A DNA stretch of 35,111 nucleotides from Candidatus Bathyarchaeota archaeon (lineage in GTDB: Archaea; Thermoproteota; Bathyarchaeia; Bathyarchaeales; DTEX01). This document shows positions 16,020 through 23,392 of the stretch, piece by piece. The notes beneath the pieces were generated by a model. The model saw only the letters and a program-made list of their open reading frames with translations. It ran no database searches and was not told the origin of the DNA. The stretch spans positions 1-35,111 of the forward strand of contig PIYB01000008.1 in the NCBI GenBank assembly GCA_003601835.1, read 5' to 3'. Numbering within the stretch: the first letter of the stretch is position 1; every line of letters begins with the position of its first letter. The translations under genes and the position numbers were made by a program.

Positions 16020-17258
16020 ATGGCGCGCCTACTCACAGGTAGACAACTGAAAGCCTGTTTCAGAACTTTCTGCCCGTTCGAAAGCGATGGAACTCTCAAA
16101 CCTGAAGAGGAAAGAGTAACAATCTTAGCTTCAAACCTAAACCCGCCTGTCGACTTAGAGGGAAGAGCCTTCGTTATGGCGGCGGCGCAAGGCGAACAGT
16201 CACCGATGATCATACAGATCAGCTACAACTCGATGAACATTGCAGGAGGAAAAGAAACACATTTCAAGCCGCCTGAAGGCGTAACGCGGCAGCCTATGCC
16301 TTACCCAGCGACTGACGGCGCAAAGCTACAAGTTGAGGTTCTTGAGCATCTTGTGAACCAGTACGGCGCAAAATACGTCGGTGTTTCCCTAGACCATTTC
16401 AACGTGCCAAAATTCGACGAAGCCAAATTTTCAAGCATGCCTAAAAAGAAAGACTTGAGAAGCGAACTCGCCGAAGCCAGAATAAGAGACGCCGTCGATT
16501 TCATGAAGCCAGTTTTCGGCGCAATGAAGCTTGAAGACAAAACTTTGAACGCCTACGTAAATTATCTTTCAAGCCCAGCCTACTTAGAATTCAAAAGAGA
16601 CTTCGTCAACGTTGTCGCAGCAGTCAATCCAGCTTGGGGAATGATTGACACAGAAAAACTTCCACCGGTCTTGGACTTCGTTGTAACCCGAGAAATAAGC
16701 GACGCCATAAAAAAGGAACTCGGAAACGAAGACATCATCCTTGAAGCAGAATTCGGCGCCACAGGAAAAAGCGGCGAGGAACTAGGCTACAAGCAGCTAA
16801 GAGGAAAAGAGTTAGAAGCTTTCGCAGACCAAGTTGTCTGCTTCATAAAGTACACAGGAGCCGAAGGAATCGCTTACCCAATAGGCATGGCCCACGCAGC
16901 TAAGATAGGGGAGAAACACGAGCCGGACATCGTTAGGCTTGAAACGGTTCAGAGAAAACTGTTCTTAGAAACAGGTGACTACATCCCCTTCGCTCAGCAT
17001 GGTGGAACAGGAGCTGCAAGGATCGCTTACGGCTTAGTAGGCAAAGACAACATCAACACGAGGTACCTTGTCGTCGGAGCAAACGCCTTCGCAGACCACT
17101 ATGAGGCTAATGCGGAAGCAGTGAGAGCTGGCGCCAAGAAGGCTTGTGGAACAGTGATCTACAACTTGATGGTTAACGCCGTCTACGAAGAAACAATAAG
17201 GAAACTTAAGGAAACCCGAAGCTACCAGAAAGGACCCGCCCTCAGCTCCATAATCTAA
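16020..17258 (+). CDS. Class II fructose-bisphosphate aldolase-like enzyme (divergent)
   Basis: 412 aa TIM barrel. Motifs match zinc aldolases in order: SPMIIQIS (strand 2), VSLDHFNV with D125-H126, FGATGKSGEE (family xGGxEDG region), GIAYPIGMAH with H292, and PFAQHGGTGAA with H327 (family LHGGSG). The three His are the zinc ligands and the Asp is the catalytic acid in class II aldolases. The family is normally 280-360 aa; this one is longer and differs in the motifs, so it may act on fructose-1,6-bisphosphate, tagatose-bisphosphate or a different sugar phosphate. The start MARLLTGRQLKACF follows a weak SD. It is divergent from the decayed amidohydrolase. Confidence 0.7.
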   Translation: MARLLTGRQLKACFRTFCPFESDGTLKPEEERVTILASNLNPPVDLEGRAFVMAAAQGEQSPMIIQISYNSMNIAGGKETHFKPPEGVTRQPMPYPATDGAKLQVEVLEHLVNQYGAKYVGVSLDHFNVPKFDEAKFSSMPKKKDLRSELAEARIRDAVDFMKPVFGAMKLEDKTLNAYVNYLSSPAYLEFKRDFVNVVAAVNPAWGMIDTEKLPPVLDFVVTREISDAIKKELGNEDIILEAEFGATGKSGEELGYKQLRGKELEAFADQVVCFIKYTGAEGIAYPIGMAHAAKIGEKHEPDIVRLETVQRKLFLETGDYIPFAQHGGTGAARIAYGLVGKDNINTRYLVVGANAFADHYEANAEAVRAGAKKACGTVIYNLMVNAVYEETIRKLKETRSYQKGPALSSII

Positions 17259-17495
17259 TTCTGAGTCAAGGCTTCCACCCTTTTCTGTTTACCGGTTACC
17301 TACGCTTATGTTACTGGAATAGGTTAAAATGGTGTAGTTTCCGTTTGTGTTGATGGTTGCGGTTGCGTAAGCAAGCCCGCTCCAAAGGATTCAACCCCTT
17401 CTCTTAATAAAGAAGAATTGTATAAGTTTATATAATGGTTAGTTACTAAGTAAGTAATAGTTAGTTGCATATCGAAAAGCATGGTGATTCGGGAA
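17259..17495 (+). promoter_or_regulatory. Promoter region with short repeats before the wHTH gene
   Basis: AT-rich. TATAAGTTTATATAATGG near 17419-17437 holds one or two TATA boxes. Directly after it, TTAGTTACTAAGTAAGTAA contains TTACT/AGTAA as an inverted repeat and AAGTAAGT as a tandem repeat, followed by another TAGTTAG. The repeats sit at the expected transcription start, as an operator would. The 150 bases before that show nothing clear. Confidence 0.45.
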
Positions 17496-17753
17496 ATGAC
17501 TAAAGTCCTTCATGAGCCGAAGTTGGATACGATCCTTATGGTAGAGAAGGCCATAAAAGAGGCTGAGAAGTATCCGTCAAGGATGGAGCTCTGGAGATCC
17601 CTACCGAAGAAGATACAGTATCAAACCTTCAAGCGCATCCTCGAATATCTGGAATCTTCAAACAAGATCATGTTCAACAACCGCGAAATAATCTGGATCT
17701 TCCCAGACAATCCAAAACTTAAGAAACTATTAGAGACAAGCGTCAAACTTTAA
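17496..17753 (+). CDS. Small winged-helix DNA-binding protein
   Basis: 85 aa from ATG 17496 (track: 90 aa from 17481). GGTGAT lies eight bases before 17496, which decides the start. The sequence begins MTKVLHEPKLDTILMVEKAI. The helices PSRMELWRSLPKKIQYQTFKRIL then a wing ESSNKIMFNNREIIWIF give a typical archaeal winged helix-turn-helix. It is convergent with a RelE-like toxin, and the two stop codons overlap in TTAA. It is probably a transcription factor, perhaps acting on its own repeat-rich promoter; a role as antitoxin is possible but not shown. Confidence 0.75.
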   Translation: MTKVLHEPKLDTILMVEKAIKEAEKYPSRMELWRSLPKKIQYQTFKRILEYLESSNKIMFNNREIIWIFPDNPKLKKLLETSVKL

Positions 17754-18088
17754 TCGTAGCCGAATCTTCGATTGTAAGTTTTATGATCCATAACCTCTAA
17801 GACACAGACGACCTTCTTCAATCCATCCGCAATAATCGTATAGGTGAGACGATAGTTCCGATCAAGATCCAGCCTGAAAAGATTAGTTATCCCATACCTT
17901 CTCACATAGATCCTGGGCCATTTCCTCTTCTCAACCTTCTCTCCAGCCTCCATATTCTCCCTCAAAACATCAAGGCCGTTCCTAATGAGCTTGTAAAGGT
18001 AACTCGCCCCATCTAATCCCGAATAGAACTCTGCAAATTCAGGGGTTCCCCTAAGGTCATCGGGAGCCTTCTTCCTCAAACAAAACAC
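17750..18088 (-). CDS. RelE/ParE-superfamily toxin-like protein
   Basis: 112 aa. The C-terminal half FRLDLDRNYRLTYTI, then VVCVLEVMDHKTYNRRFGY is the RelE fold signature in its archaeal form (strand with Arg/Tyr, then a strand ending DHxxYxRRFGY). The N-terminal half (RGTPEFAEFYSGL, WPRIYVRRYGITN) is a longer helical part seen in this archaeal subgroup. RelE toxins cut mRNA on the ribosome. The start is GTG 18088 or TTG 18079; AGGTG precedes the latter. The codon directly before GTG is the TAG that ends a short mini-ORF in the same frame, a probable antitoxin remnant. Confidence 0.75.
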   Translation of the reverse strand: MFCLRKKAPDDLRGTPEFAEFYSGLDGASYLYKLIRNGLDVLRENMEAGEKVEKRKWPRIYVRRYGITNLFRLDLDRNYRLTYTIIADGLKKVVCVLEVMDHKTYNRRFGYD

Positions 18089-18180
18089 CTACACAACGTA
18101 TCCGTTGATTCTACTTTCCTCAATAACAATTTTTCCCTTCTTTACGAGGCTTTCCCGTTCTTTCTCCGTTTCTCTTCCAT
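18089..18180 (-). pseudogene. Mini-ORF remnant before the RelE-like gene, possible antitoxin
   Basis: In the frame of the toxin, just before it, the minus strand reads KERESLVKKGKIVIEES then RINGYVV and TAG. There is no start in that frame, but ATG at 18180 begins MEEK in another frame; adding one A to the AAA at about 18170 joins them into a 30-residue protein. A TATA box on the minus strand (TTTTATACAAAT near 18240) fits transcription from here into the toxin. The gene is either frameshifted or suffers an assembly error; its antitoxin role is inferred only from position. Confidence 0.35.
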
Positions 18181-18233
18181 GCAGAATGTGGACAAATCAT
18201 GGTTTTTCTCGTAAAAACCCCAAATCACACTTA

Positions 18234-18250
18234 TTTGTATAAAATAGTAA
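18234..18250. promoter_or_regulatory. Bidirectional TATA-like element
   Basis: TTTGTATAAAATAG reads as TATAAAAT on the plus strand (start near 18265, just before the GTG at 18271) and as TTTTATACAAAT on the minus strand (start near 18215, before the toxin module). It may serve both directions. Confidence 0.4.
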
Positions 18251-18270
18251 AAAATCAAGGCGGTTTTAGC

Positions 18271-18399
18271 GTGAAGAGCATCATAGCCACCTTCAGAATC
18301 GAGAAACAGCTCCTAGAAAAATTTGACATTTCCTCCATCCAGAAAAAGAGGAAAAGTTTCTTGTTTAAAGTTTGCGCATCGTTTAAAACACGCAGATGA
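18271..18399 (+). CDS. Tiny ORF with RHH-like N-terminus (uncertain)
   Basis: 42 aa from GTG 18271, inside the longer track ORF 18199-18399. It begins KSIIATFRIEKQLLEKFD, which resembles the first strand and helix of ribbon-helix-helix antitoxins, but the rest (QKKRKSFLFKVCASFKTRR) does not continue the fold, so it may be truncated. GTG lies about 30 bases after a TATA box, as a leaderless start would. It overlaps the AsnC-like stop by 17 bases. Low confidence. Confidence 0.3.
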   Translation: MKSIIATFRIEKQLLEKFDISSIQKKRKSFLFKVCASFKTRR

Positions 18400-18613
18400 G
18401 TGTTTGAGTGTTACAGACGCCTTCAATGCAATGGATCTTGTTCACCACAAGGTCCGCCACGTCCGTTAGTTCCTTCACGTTAACCGTGGCAACTATGTCG
18501 TATGCGCCGGTAACAGCACAAGCCTTCTCGACGCCTTCGACCTTAGAGACTTCCTTGACAACCTCAAGAGCCCTACCTAGAGCTGTCTGGATCAACACGT
18601 ATGCACAAACCAG
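18383..18613 (-). CDS. Stand-alone Lrp/AsnC effector (RAM) domain, probable CTG start
   Basis: 76 aa. The sequence LIQTALGRALEVVKEV, then VEKACAVTGAYDIVATV is the ligand-binding RAM domain of Lrp/AsnC regulators without a DNA-binding part. Such proteins form octamers and bind amino acids, and may modulate full-length Lrp proteins. The track begins at GTG 18598, inside strand 1. CTG at 18613 gives LVCAYVLIQTALG, the usual beginning, and has GGAGGGG exactly six bases before it; no ATG/GTG/TTG lies between that SD and the domain except the GTG. A TATA-like ACATAAAAGG lies near 18650. Confidence 0.85.
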   Translation of the reverse strand: MVCAYVLIQTALGRALEVVKEVSKVEGVEKACAVTGAYDIVATVNVKELTDVADLVVNKIHCIEGVCNTQTLICVF

Positions 18614-18679
18614 TTTAAACCCCTCCGGCTTTAGATATTTCTGAGAAACCTTTTATGTTTTCCGCACAAATCTACCGGT

Positions 18680-19408
18680 TCACCGCGTCAATGTTATCAC
18701 GCCATCCGCATACACTGGAACAATCTTGAAAACGTCAAGTTGAGAAGAAAACTCCACATCATCTTTGAACCCCAAACGCACAAGATGCTGAGCGTGTTCA
18801 CCCGTCATAACGGTTTCACACAAATTGTCTTCTGCTTGTTTAAACGCCAGCAAAGCTGCGGAGGCAGCGTCAGAAAGCTCTATCTTTTCCCGCGGCAGCC
18901 TTGCAGCTATGGCTCCGCCGCACAGGAAGTCTTCTAAGGAAAAACGTCCTTTTTTGCCAGACAACACCAGAGATATTCCTGTTTTGTTTCTTTCAGCGAC
19001 TTCTATTGCTTTGGATGCAACCGCGTGAGCGTTGAGAAACGCGCCTATTAGAACCCATTCCGCCGAGCTGGAACGGGACAAAGCCACTGTTCCGCTTGTT
19101 GTGGTGAGAATCAAGGTTTTCCCCGCAACCTTGCACTGGGTGAATTCCAACGGAGAGTTGCCAAGGTCAAACCTTTCAGGCTTCATTCCTTTTCTCTCTC
19201 CGGCAAGAAGAAAGTCTGGATGCTCCACGTGAAGCCGGTAAGCCTCCTTCAGCGTCATCACGGGAACAATCTTCTCAGCGCCGTTGGCTAAGGCGTTCAG
19301 TATGCTTGAGCTGCACCTTAGGACATCTATCACGATTATTACGTCTCCACGGTTGACCGCTTTGACAGCATGACTCGCCGTTAACTCAAGGTTCACCTTG
19401 ACAACCAT
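18680..19408 (-). CDS. comB: 2-phosphosulfolactate phosphatase (ComB family)
   Basis: 242 aa. Motifs of the ComB family: VIVIDVLRCSSSI near residue 24, GERKGMKPERFDLGNSP near 70, and TTTSGTVAL near 103. ComB removes phosphate from 2-phosphosulfolactate in coenzyme M synthesis, Mg2+-dependent. No other CoM gene is in the window, and ComB-like proteins occur in organisms without methanogenesis, so the substrate may differ. ATG at 19408 has GGAA close by. It is on the same strand as the oxidoreductase upstream (49 bp gap), perhaps in one transcript. Confidence 0.75.
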   Translation of the reverse strand: MVVKVNLELTASHAVKAVNRGDVIIVIDVLRCSSSILNALANGAEKIVPVMTLKEAYRLHVEHPDFLLAGERKGMKPERFDLGNSPLEFTQCKVAGKTLILTTTSGTVALSRSSSAEWVLIGAFLNAHAVASKAIEVAERNKTGISLVLSGKKGRFSLEDFLCGGAIAARLPREKIELSDAASAALLAFKQAEDNLCETVMTGEHAQHLVRLGFKDDVEFSSQLDVFKIVPVYADGVITLTR

Positions 19409-19456
19409 TTCCGTTCACGCCGTTCCCCGGACGGTTATTGAGAACCCTTAAAATGT

Positions 19457-20563
19457 TTAGGAATAGAAGTCTTCCGGCGGGTCTCCCCAATCCGGAACTT
19501 TCAGCAGCCTCCCACCTTGAAGAGCAGACTGGTGGGCAACCAAGCCTGGCGCACAGTAGCGTACGGTTTCCCAGATGTTGATGCGGGGAAGCCTATGACG
19601 GTTCACAGAATCAACGAACTCGTGCACAAGATACGCGTGGGCTCCGCCGTGTCCACCTAGGTTTGAGGCAAGAGGCTCAGGTAACCATTCATGATGTTTT
19701 GTCGGTTGAACAATCTGTTTTCCGTTTTTGTCAGCCCAAACTGCGCCTGCAAGGTTGTGTTCGAAGCTGCCTTCGGTTCCGTAAACGCCGCTTGCTCTTT
19801 CACAGCCAAGGTGCCCTATCCTACGGAACTCGGAGATCAAGGCGGTTGCGCCGTTGCTCATCTTGAACAGTGCGGTTTCATTCGAGAAGACGTTTTTGTG
19901 GATGGTGTCCTTCCGGAACCAGTCATCGTTCGGGTAGATGAATCCCTGCGCAGAAACCTCGGTCATGTGAGCCTTCATTATTGAGACTGGGAAACAAACT
20001 GAATGCGTGGGATGGCTCATTGGAGCCGCACCTGTTTTGTCCCGTCTCCATTTGTCACCCCAACGGTTCTTAGCAACCTCGTAGAGCCCGTGACTAAGGT
20101 CGTGAAAATACTCAGCTCGGCAGTGCACGAATTCTCCGAAGGCGCCATCCTCAGCCTTTTTCCTACAGAACGCGTTCTCAGGTCTGAAGTAACTGGTCTC
20201 TCCGTTCATGTAAATCATACCGGTCTGTTTCACGGTTTTGACTAGAGCGTCGCATTCTTCGAGGGACTTCGCCGCAGGAACAGCTGTGTACACATGTTTA
20301 CCGGATTTCATGGCTTGAATCGCTTGCCGCGCGTGAAGCCAAGGTTGCGTGATGGTTGCTGAAGCCTCAATGTCCGAGCAGCAGATTTCGTCAAGACTGT
20401 GATAGGTCTCGGAGACCCCGTGTTTTTCCGCGAAATGTTTCAACCGGTCCTTCTTAAGGTCGCACAGAGCGAATCTTTCAACATCAGGATGGTTCTTGAA
20501 CAGGTCTATGAATGCTTGACCGAACATTCCGACGCCTACTAGTCCAAGGCTTATTCCCAACAT
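19457..20563 (-). CDS. Gfo/Idh/MocA-family oxidoreductase (GH109-like)
   Basis: 368 aa. The Rossmann start SLGLVGVGMFGQAF is followed by SATITQPWLHARQAIQAM. Where most members have EKP, this has VYTAVPAAKS, so the usual Lys of the motif is shifted or lost. HPTHSVCFPVSIM near residue 188 takes the place of the substrate-binding GxHxxD helix, and GHGGAHAYLVHEF follows. These features resemble the divergent branch that includes NAD-dependent glycosidases. ATG at 20563 has GAGAGG 4 bases upstream. A perfect inverted repeat lies in its leader. The substrate is unknown, probably a sugar. Confidence 0.8.
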   Translation of the reverse strand: MLGISLGLVGVGMFGQAFIDLFKNHPDVERFALCDLKKDRLKHFAEKHGVSETYHSLDEICCSDIEASATITQPWLHARQAIQAMKSGKHVYTAVPAAKSLEECDALVKTVKQTGMIYMNGETSYFRPENAFCRKKAEDGAFGEFVHCRAEYFHDLSHGLYEVAKNRWGDKWRRDKTGAAPMSHPTHSVCFPVSIMKAHMTEVSAQGFIYPNDDWFRKDTIHKNVFSNETALFKMSNGATALISEFRRIGHLGCERASGVYGTEGSFEHNLAGAVWADKNGKQIVQPTKHHEWLPEPLASNLGGHGGAHAYLVHEFVDSVNRHRLPRINIWETVRYCAPGLVAHQSALQGGRLLKVPDWGDPPEDFYS

Positions 20564-20587
20564 TTTCCTCTCCAGAGATTATTCCTT

Positions 20588-20611
20588 TTCTTGTTCACCA
20601 TCAAACAAGAA
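20588..20611. promoter_or_regulatory. Inverted repeat in the leader of the oxidoreductase gene
   Basis: TTCTTGTT (20588-20595) and AACAAGAA (20604-20611) are perfect 8-base arms with 8 bases between, 25-48 bases before the oxidoreductase ATG. CTTTATCC near 20628 on the minus strand is a possible TATA box, which puts the repeat across the transcription start, a common place for a repressor operator. Confidence 0.45.
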
Positions 20612-20772
20612 CAGATGAACGGATAAAGATATGCTGAGAAAAACCTGAAAAAATGTTCCGTTAACGCTGGTTCCAAGTTCTTCTGCGTCTACATGCCTGT
20701 TTGACATGGGAAACCTTTTTTACGGCATCGCGTCTTCATATTCCTCTGGCTTGGCTTGTAGTGGTACCTAAT

Positions 20773-22230
20773 ATGTCTAAAGCTGACGGCACAATCAAGA
20801 TTGGGCTTGAGGTTCACACCCAGTTAACCAGCTTGAAAAGTAAGCTTTTCTGCAGTTGCTCATCGGATTATCGGGGAAAAGAACCAAACTCCGTTGTTTG
20901 CCCTGTTTGTTTAGGTCTACCCGGTTCTCTTCCGGTTCTGAACAAGAAGGCAGTCGAGTATGCTGTTATGGCTGCCTTAGCATTCAATTGCAAGATTTCT
21001 AAACGGATGTTCTTCTTCCGTAAGAACTACTATTACCCAGACTTGCCGAAGAATTTTCAGATCACCCAGTACGACAAGGCTGGAGGGGTTCCGCTGGCTA
21101 CAAACGGCTATCTATATATTGGGGAACAAGGGAAACGAAAGAAGATAAAAATCAGCAGGATTCACCTAGAAGAAGACCCCGGTAGACTTGTTCACCTTGG
21201 CCCCATTGACCAGTCACCCTACACGCTTGTTGACTACAACCGTTCCGGCATAGCGCTTCTTGAAACAGTCACTGAGCCGGATATGAACTCGCCGAGGGAA
21301 GCCAGGGTTTTCCTTCAAAAGCTAAGATCCGTCTTGGAACATCTCGGCATCTTTGACGGCAGTCTTGAAGGCGCCATGCGATGTGACGCCAACATCTCTT
21401 TGGCTGGCGGAACAAGGGTTGAGGTTAAAAACATCTCCTCGTTCAAAGAGGTTGAACGTGCTCTGAGCTTCGAAATCATGAGGCAGAAAGGACTGTTGGA
21501 AAGGGGAGTTGCGGTGAAAAGGGAGACACGGCACTGGGATGCAACCCGCCGGATAACCGTTTCTCTTCGCACCAAAGAAGAGGAGCAGGATTACCGTTAC
21601 TTCCCTGAACCTGACCTTGTGCCGATTGAGCTAAGCGAGGAGTACATAAACAAGGTTCGGTCGATGATGCCTGAGCTCCCTGATGACCGGATGAAACGGT
21701 TCATGTCCTCGTATGGTTTACCGCGATACGATGCAGGAGTCTTGGTGAGCTCGAAGGCTCTGGCTGATTTCTTCGAGGAATGCGTGAAGCTATACAATAA
21801 ACCTAAGGACATAAGTAACTGGATGATGAGCGACCTTCTTAGATACTTGTACGAAAACAATCTTGAGCTGCAAGAATCCAAAATTACCCCTGAGAAGCTT
21901 GTGGAGATGATCCGCCTCATCGACGAGGACGTCATAAGCGGAAAGATCGCGAAAAGAATCTTGCCTAAAATCATTTTAACCGGGAAGCCGCCTCGAAAGA
22001 TTGTTGAAGAAGAAGGCATGATGAAAATAACGGACCGCCAGGTTCTCAGCGAACTGATTGACCGCGTCTTCTCAGAGAACCCGAAGGCTGTTAAAGATGC
22101 GCTTGTAGATGAAAAAGCCGTCCATTACTTGATAGGGCAGCTGATGAAAAAAACCGAGGGAAAGGCTGATCCTTCTCTAGCTGCGAAGATGGTGAACGAA
22201 AAACTCCACAGCATCAAAAAGAAAACCTGA
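20773..22230 (+). CDS. gatB: Aspartyl/glutamyl-tRNA(Asn/Gln) amidotransferase subunit B
   Basis: Converts misacylated Asp-tRNA(Asn)/Glu-tRNA(Gln) to the amide together with GatA and GatC, which are not in the window. Motifs: KIGLEVHTQL, the zinc Cys pairs FCSCS and CPVCLGLPG, KNYYYPDLPKNFQITQYD and VDYNRSGIALLE. The C-terminal helical and YqeY-like tail ends KADPSLAAKMVNEKL. The track starts at TTG 20701, which adds 24 unlikely residues; ATG 20773 (MSKADGTIKIGLEVH) matches the family and gives 485 aa. Archaeal GatB, not GatE, so probably dual-purpose Asn/Gln. Confidence 0.93.
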   Translation: MSKADGTIKIGLEVHTQLTSLKSKLFCSCSSDYRGKEPNSVVCPVCLGLPGSLPVLNKKAVEYAVMAALAFNCKISKRMFFFRKNYYYPDLPKNFQITQYDKAGGVPLATNGYLYIGEQGKRKKIKISRIHLEEDPGRLVHLGPIDQSPYTLVDYNRSGIALLETVTEPDMNSPREARVFLQKLRSVLEHLGIFDGSLEGAMRCDANISLAGGTRVEVKNISSFKEVERALSFEIMRQKGLLERGVAVKRETRHWDATRRITVSLRTKEEEQDYRYFPEPDLVPIELSEEYINKVRSMMPELPDDRMKRFMSSYGLPRYDAGVLVSSKALADFFEECVKLYNKPKDISNWMMSDLLRYLYENNLELQESKITPEKLVEMIRLIDEDVISGKIAKRILPKIILTGKPPRKIVEEEGMMKITDRQVLSELIDRVFSENPKAVKDALVDEKAVHYLIGQLMKKTEGKADPSLAAKMVNEKLHSIKKKT

Positions 22231-22251
22231 AAACCATAGCCTCCGGTTTTC
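22229..22251. terminator. Hairpin between convergent gatB and oxidoreductase
   Basis: GAAAACC (22229-22235) and GGTTTTC (22245-22251) form a 7-base stem with a 9-base loop between the stops of two convergent genes. It reads the same from both sides, so it could end transcription or protect 3' ends for both. A second GAAAACC copy lies at 22221. Confidence 0.4.
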
Positions 22252-22257
22252 CATAGT

Positions 22258-23334
22258 TCAGGGTTCCAGAGCTATCTCTTTCTGTTGCTCAGCTGACAAG
22301 TAGATGGCGTCAATTATCTTCATGCATTCTAAACCGTGTTCCCCGGTGGCAACAGGGGTTTTATCATCTAGGATGCAGTCTACGAAATGCGCCATAGCGG
22401 TTCCGATTTTGTGTTTCGTCGCTAGTATGAGGCTGTCTTTCAAGATGCCGTTCTCTTCCGTGAACATCTTCGCTTCAAAGTTGTATCCTTCGTTAAAGTT
22501 CCTCTGGATAATCCCGCCTTTTGTGCCAAGAATCTGGGTCACCATGTCCTCTTTTTTCTCGGAATACCCGTCCCAGCTCGTCTCAAGTATCAGGGTTGCA
22601 CCGTTGTCAAGTCTGATGAAAGCCACAGCGAGGTCTTCCACATCATACTTCACGCCTGCTTCTGCTGCGAGCTTTTTTCCAACATAATCGTAGGTGCTGG
22701 CGGAAACCGTAACCGCGCGTGGATATCCCATAAACCACAGTGCAAGGTCAAGCCTATGCACTCCAAGGTTAATAAGCGGTCCGCCGCCGGACAAAGATTT
22801 TACGCCAAACCAGCTCCCGAACTTGGGGATTCCTCCTCTGCGTCTGTGCCACACCGTTCTGCAGTAATAGATCTTTCCGATGGCGCCTTTGTCGATTATC
22901 TTCTTCAAGGCGATACAGTGATCGATGAACCTGTAGCTAAAGTCAATCATCAGCTTCCGGTCATTCTTTTTAGCCGCCTTAAGCATCTCTTCAGCCTCTT
23001 GAGCATTCATCGCCATAGGTTTTTCGCAGAGAACGTGAATTCCCTTGTTTAGAGCTTTGATCGTGACTGGTGCATGCAGATAGTTCGGAAGAGCCACGCT
23101 TACCCCGTCAAGTTCCAAAGGAGCATCCAACATCTCATCTATGCTCGTATAAGCGTAAGGAACATTGTATTCCTTAGCCACTTTTTTGAGCAAAGTTTCG
23201 TTTATGTCGCACACCGCAACAACTTCGGATCGCTCATAAGCAGCATAGTTTCGCAGATGGTGTTTTCCAATGCCAAGCCCAATGACGCCGATCCTTGCCT
23301 TCCTTTTTCCCGCCAACAGACCCTCACCGTTCAA
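22258..23334 (-). CDS. Gfo/Idh/MocA-family sugar oxidoreductase
   Basis: 358 aa. NAD(P)-binding IGVIGLGIGKHHL near residue 15, the EKP motif as LCEKPMAM near 98, and the catalytic helix INLGVHRLDLALWFMG near 190 (Asp/His) are all present, so it is a standard active member. It oxidises a sugar or polyol carbon with NAD(P). GGIPKFGSWFGVK and the tail with ECMKIIDAIYLSA are family-typical. It is convergent with gatB (27 bp). This second member, unlike the one at 19457, keeps EKP. Substrate unknown. Confidence 0.87.
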   Translation of the reverse strand: MNGEGLLAGKRKARIGVIGLGIGKHHLRNYAAYERSEVVAVCDINETLLKKVAKEYNVPYAYTSIDEMLDAPLELDGVSVALPNYLHAPVTIKALNKGIHVLCEKPMAMNAQEAEEMLKAAKKNDRKLMIDFSYRFIDHCIALKKIIDKGAIGKIYYCRTVWHRRRGGIPKFGSWFGVKSLSGGGPLINLGVHRLDLALWFMGYPRAVTVSASTYDYVGKKLAAEAGVKYDVEDLAVAFIRLDNGATLILETSWDGYSEKKEDMVTQILGTKGGIIQRNFNEGYNFEAKMFTEENGILKDSLILATKHKIGTAMAHFVDCILDDKTPVATGEHGLECMKIIDAIYLSAEQQKEIALEP

Positions 23335-23392
23335 ACAGCATTCTCACAATTCATAAAAAGCAGCGTGGAGGCTTAAAACAGTTGAAGAAGGT

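Noticed and set aside
18199-18270. N-terminal part of the 66-aa plus-strand ORF
   Set aside because: It lies across a TATA box and before the predicted start; only the part from GTG 18271 looks protein-like.
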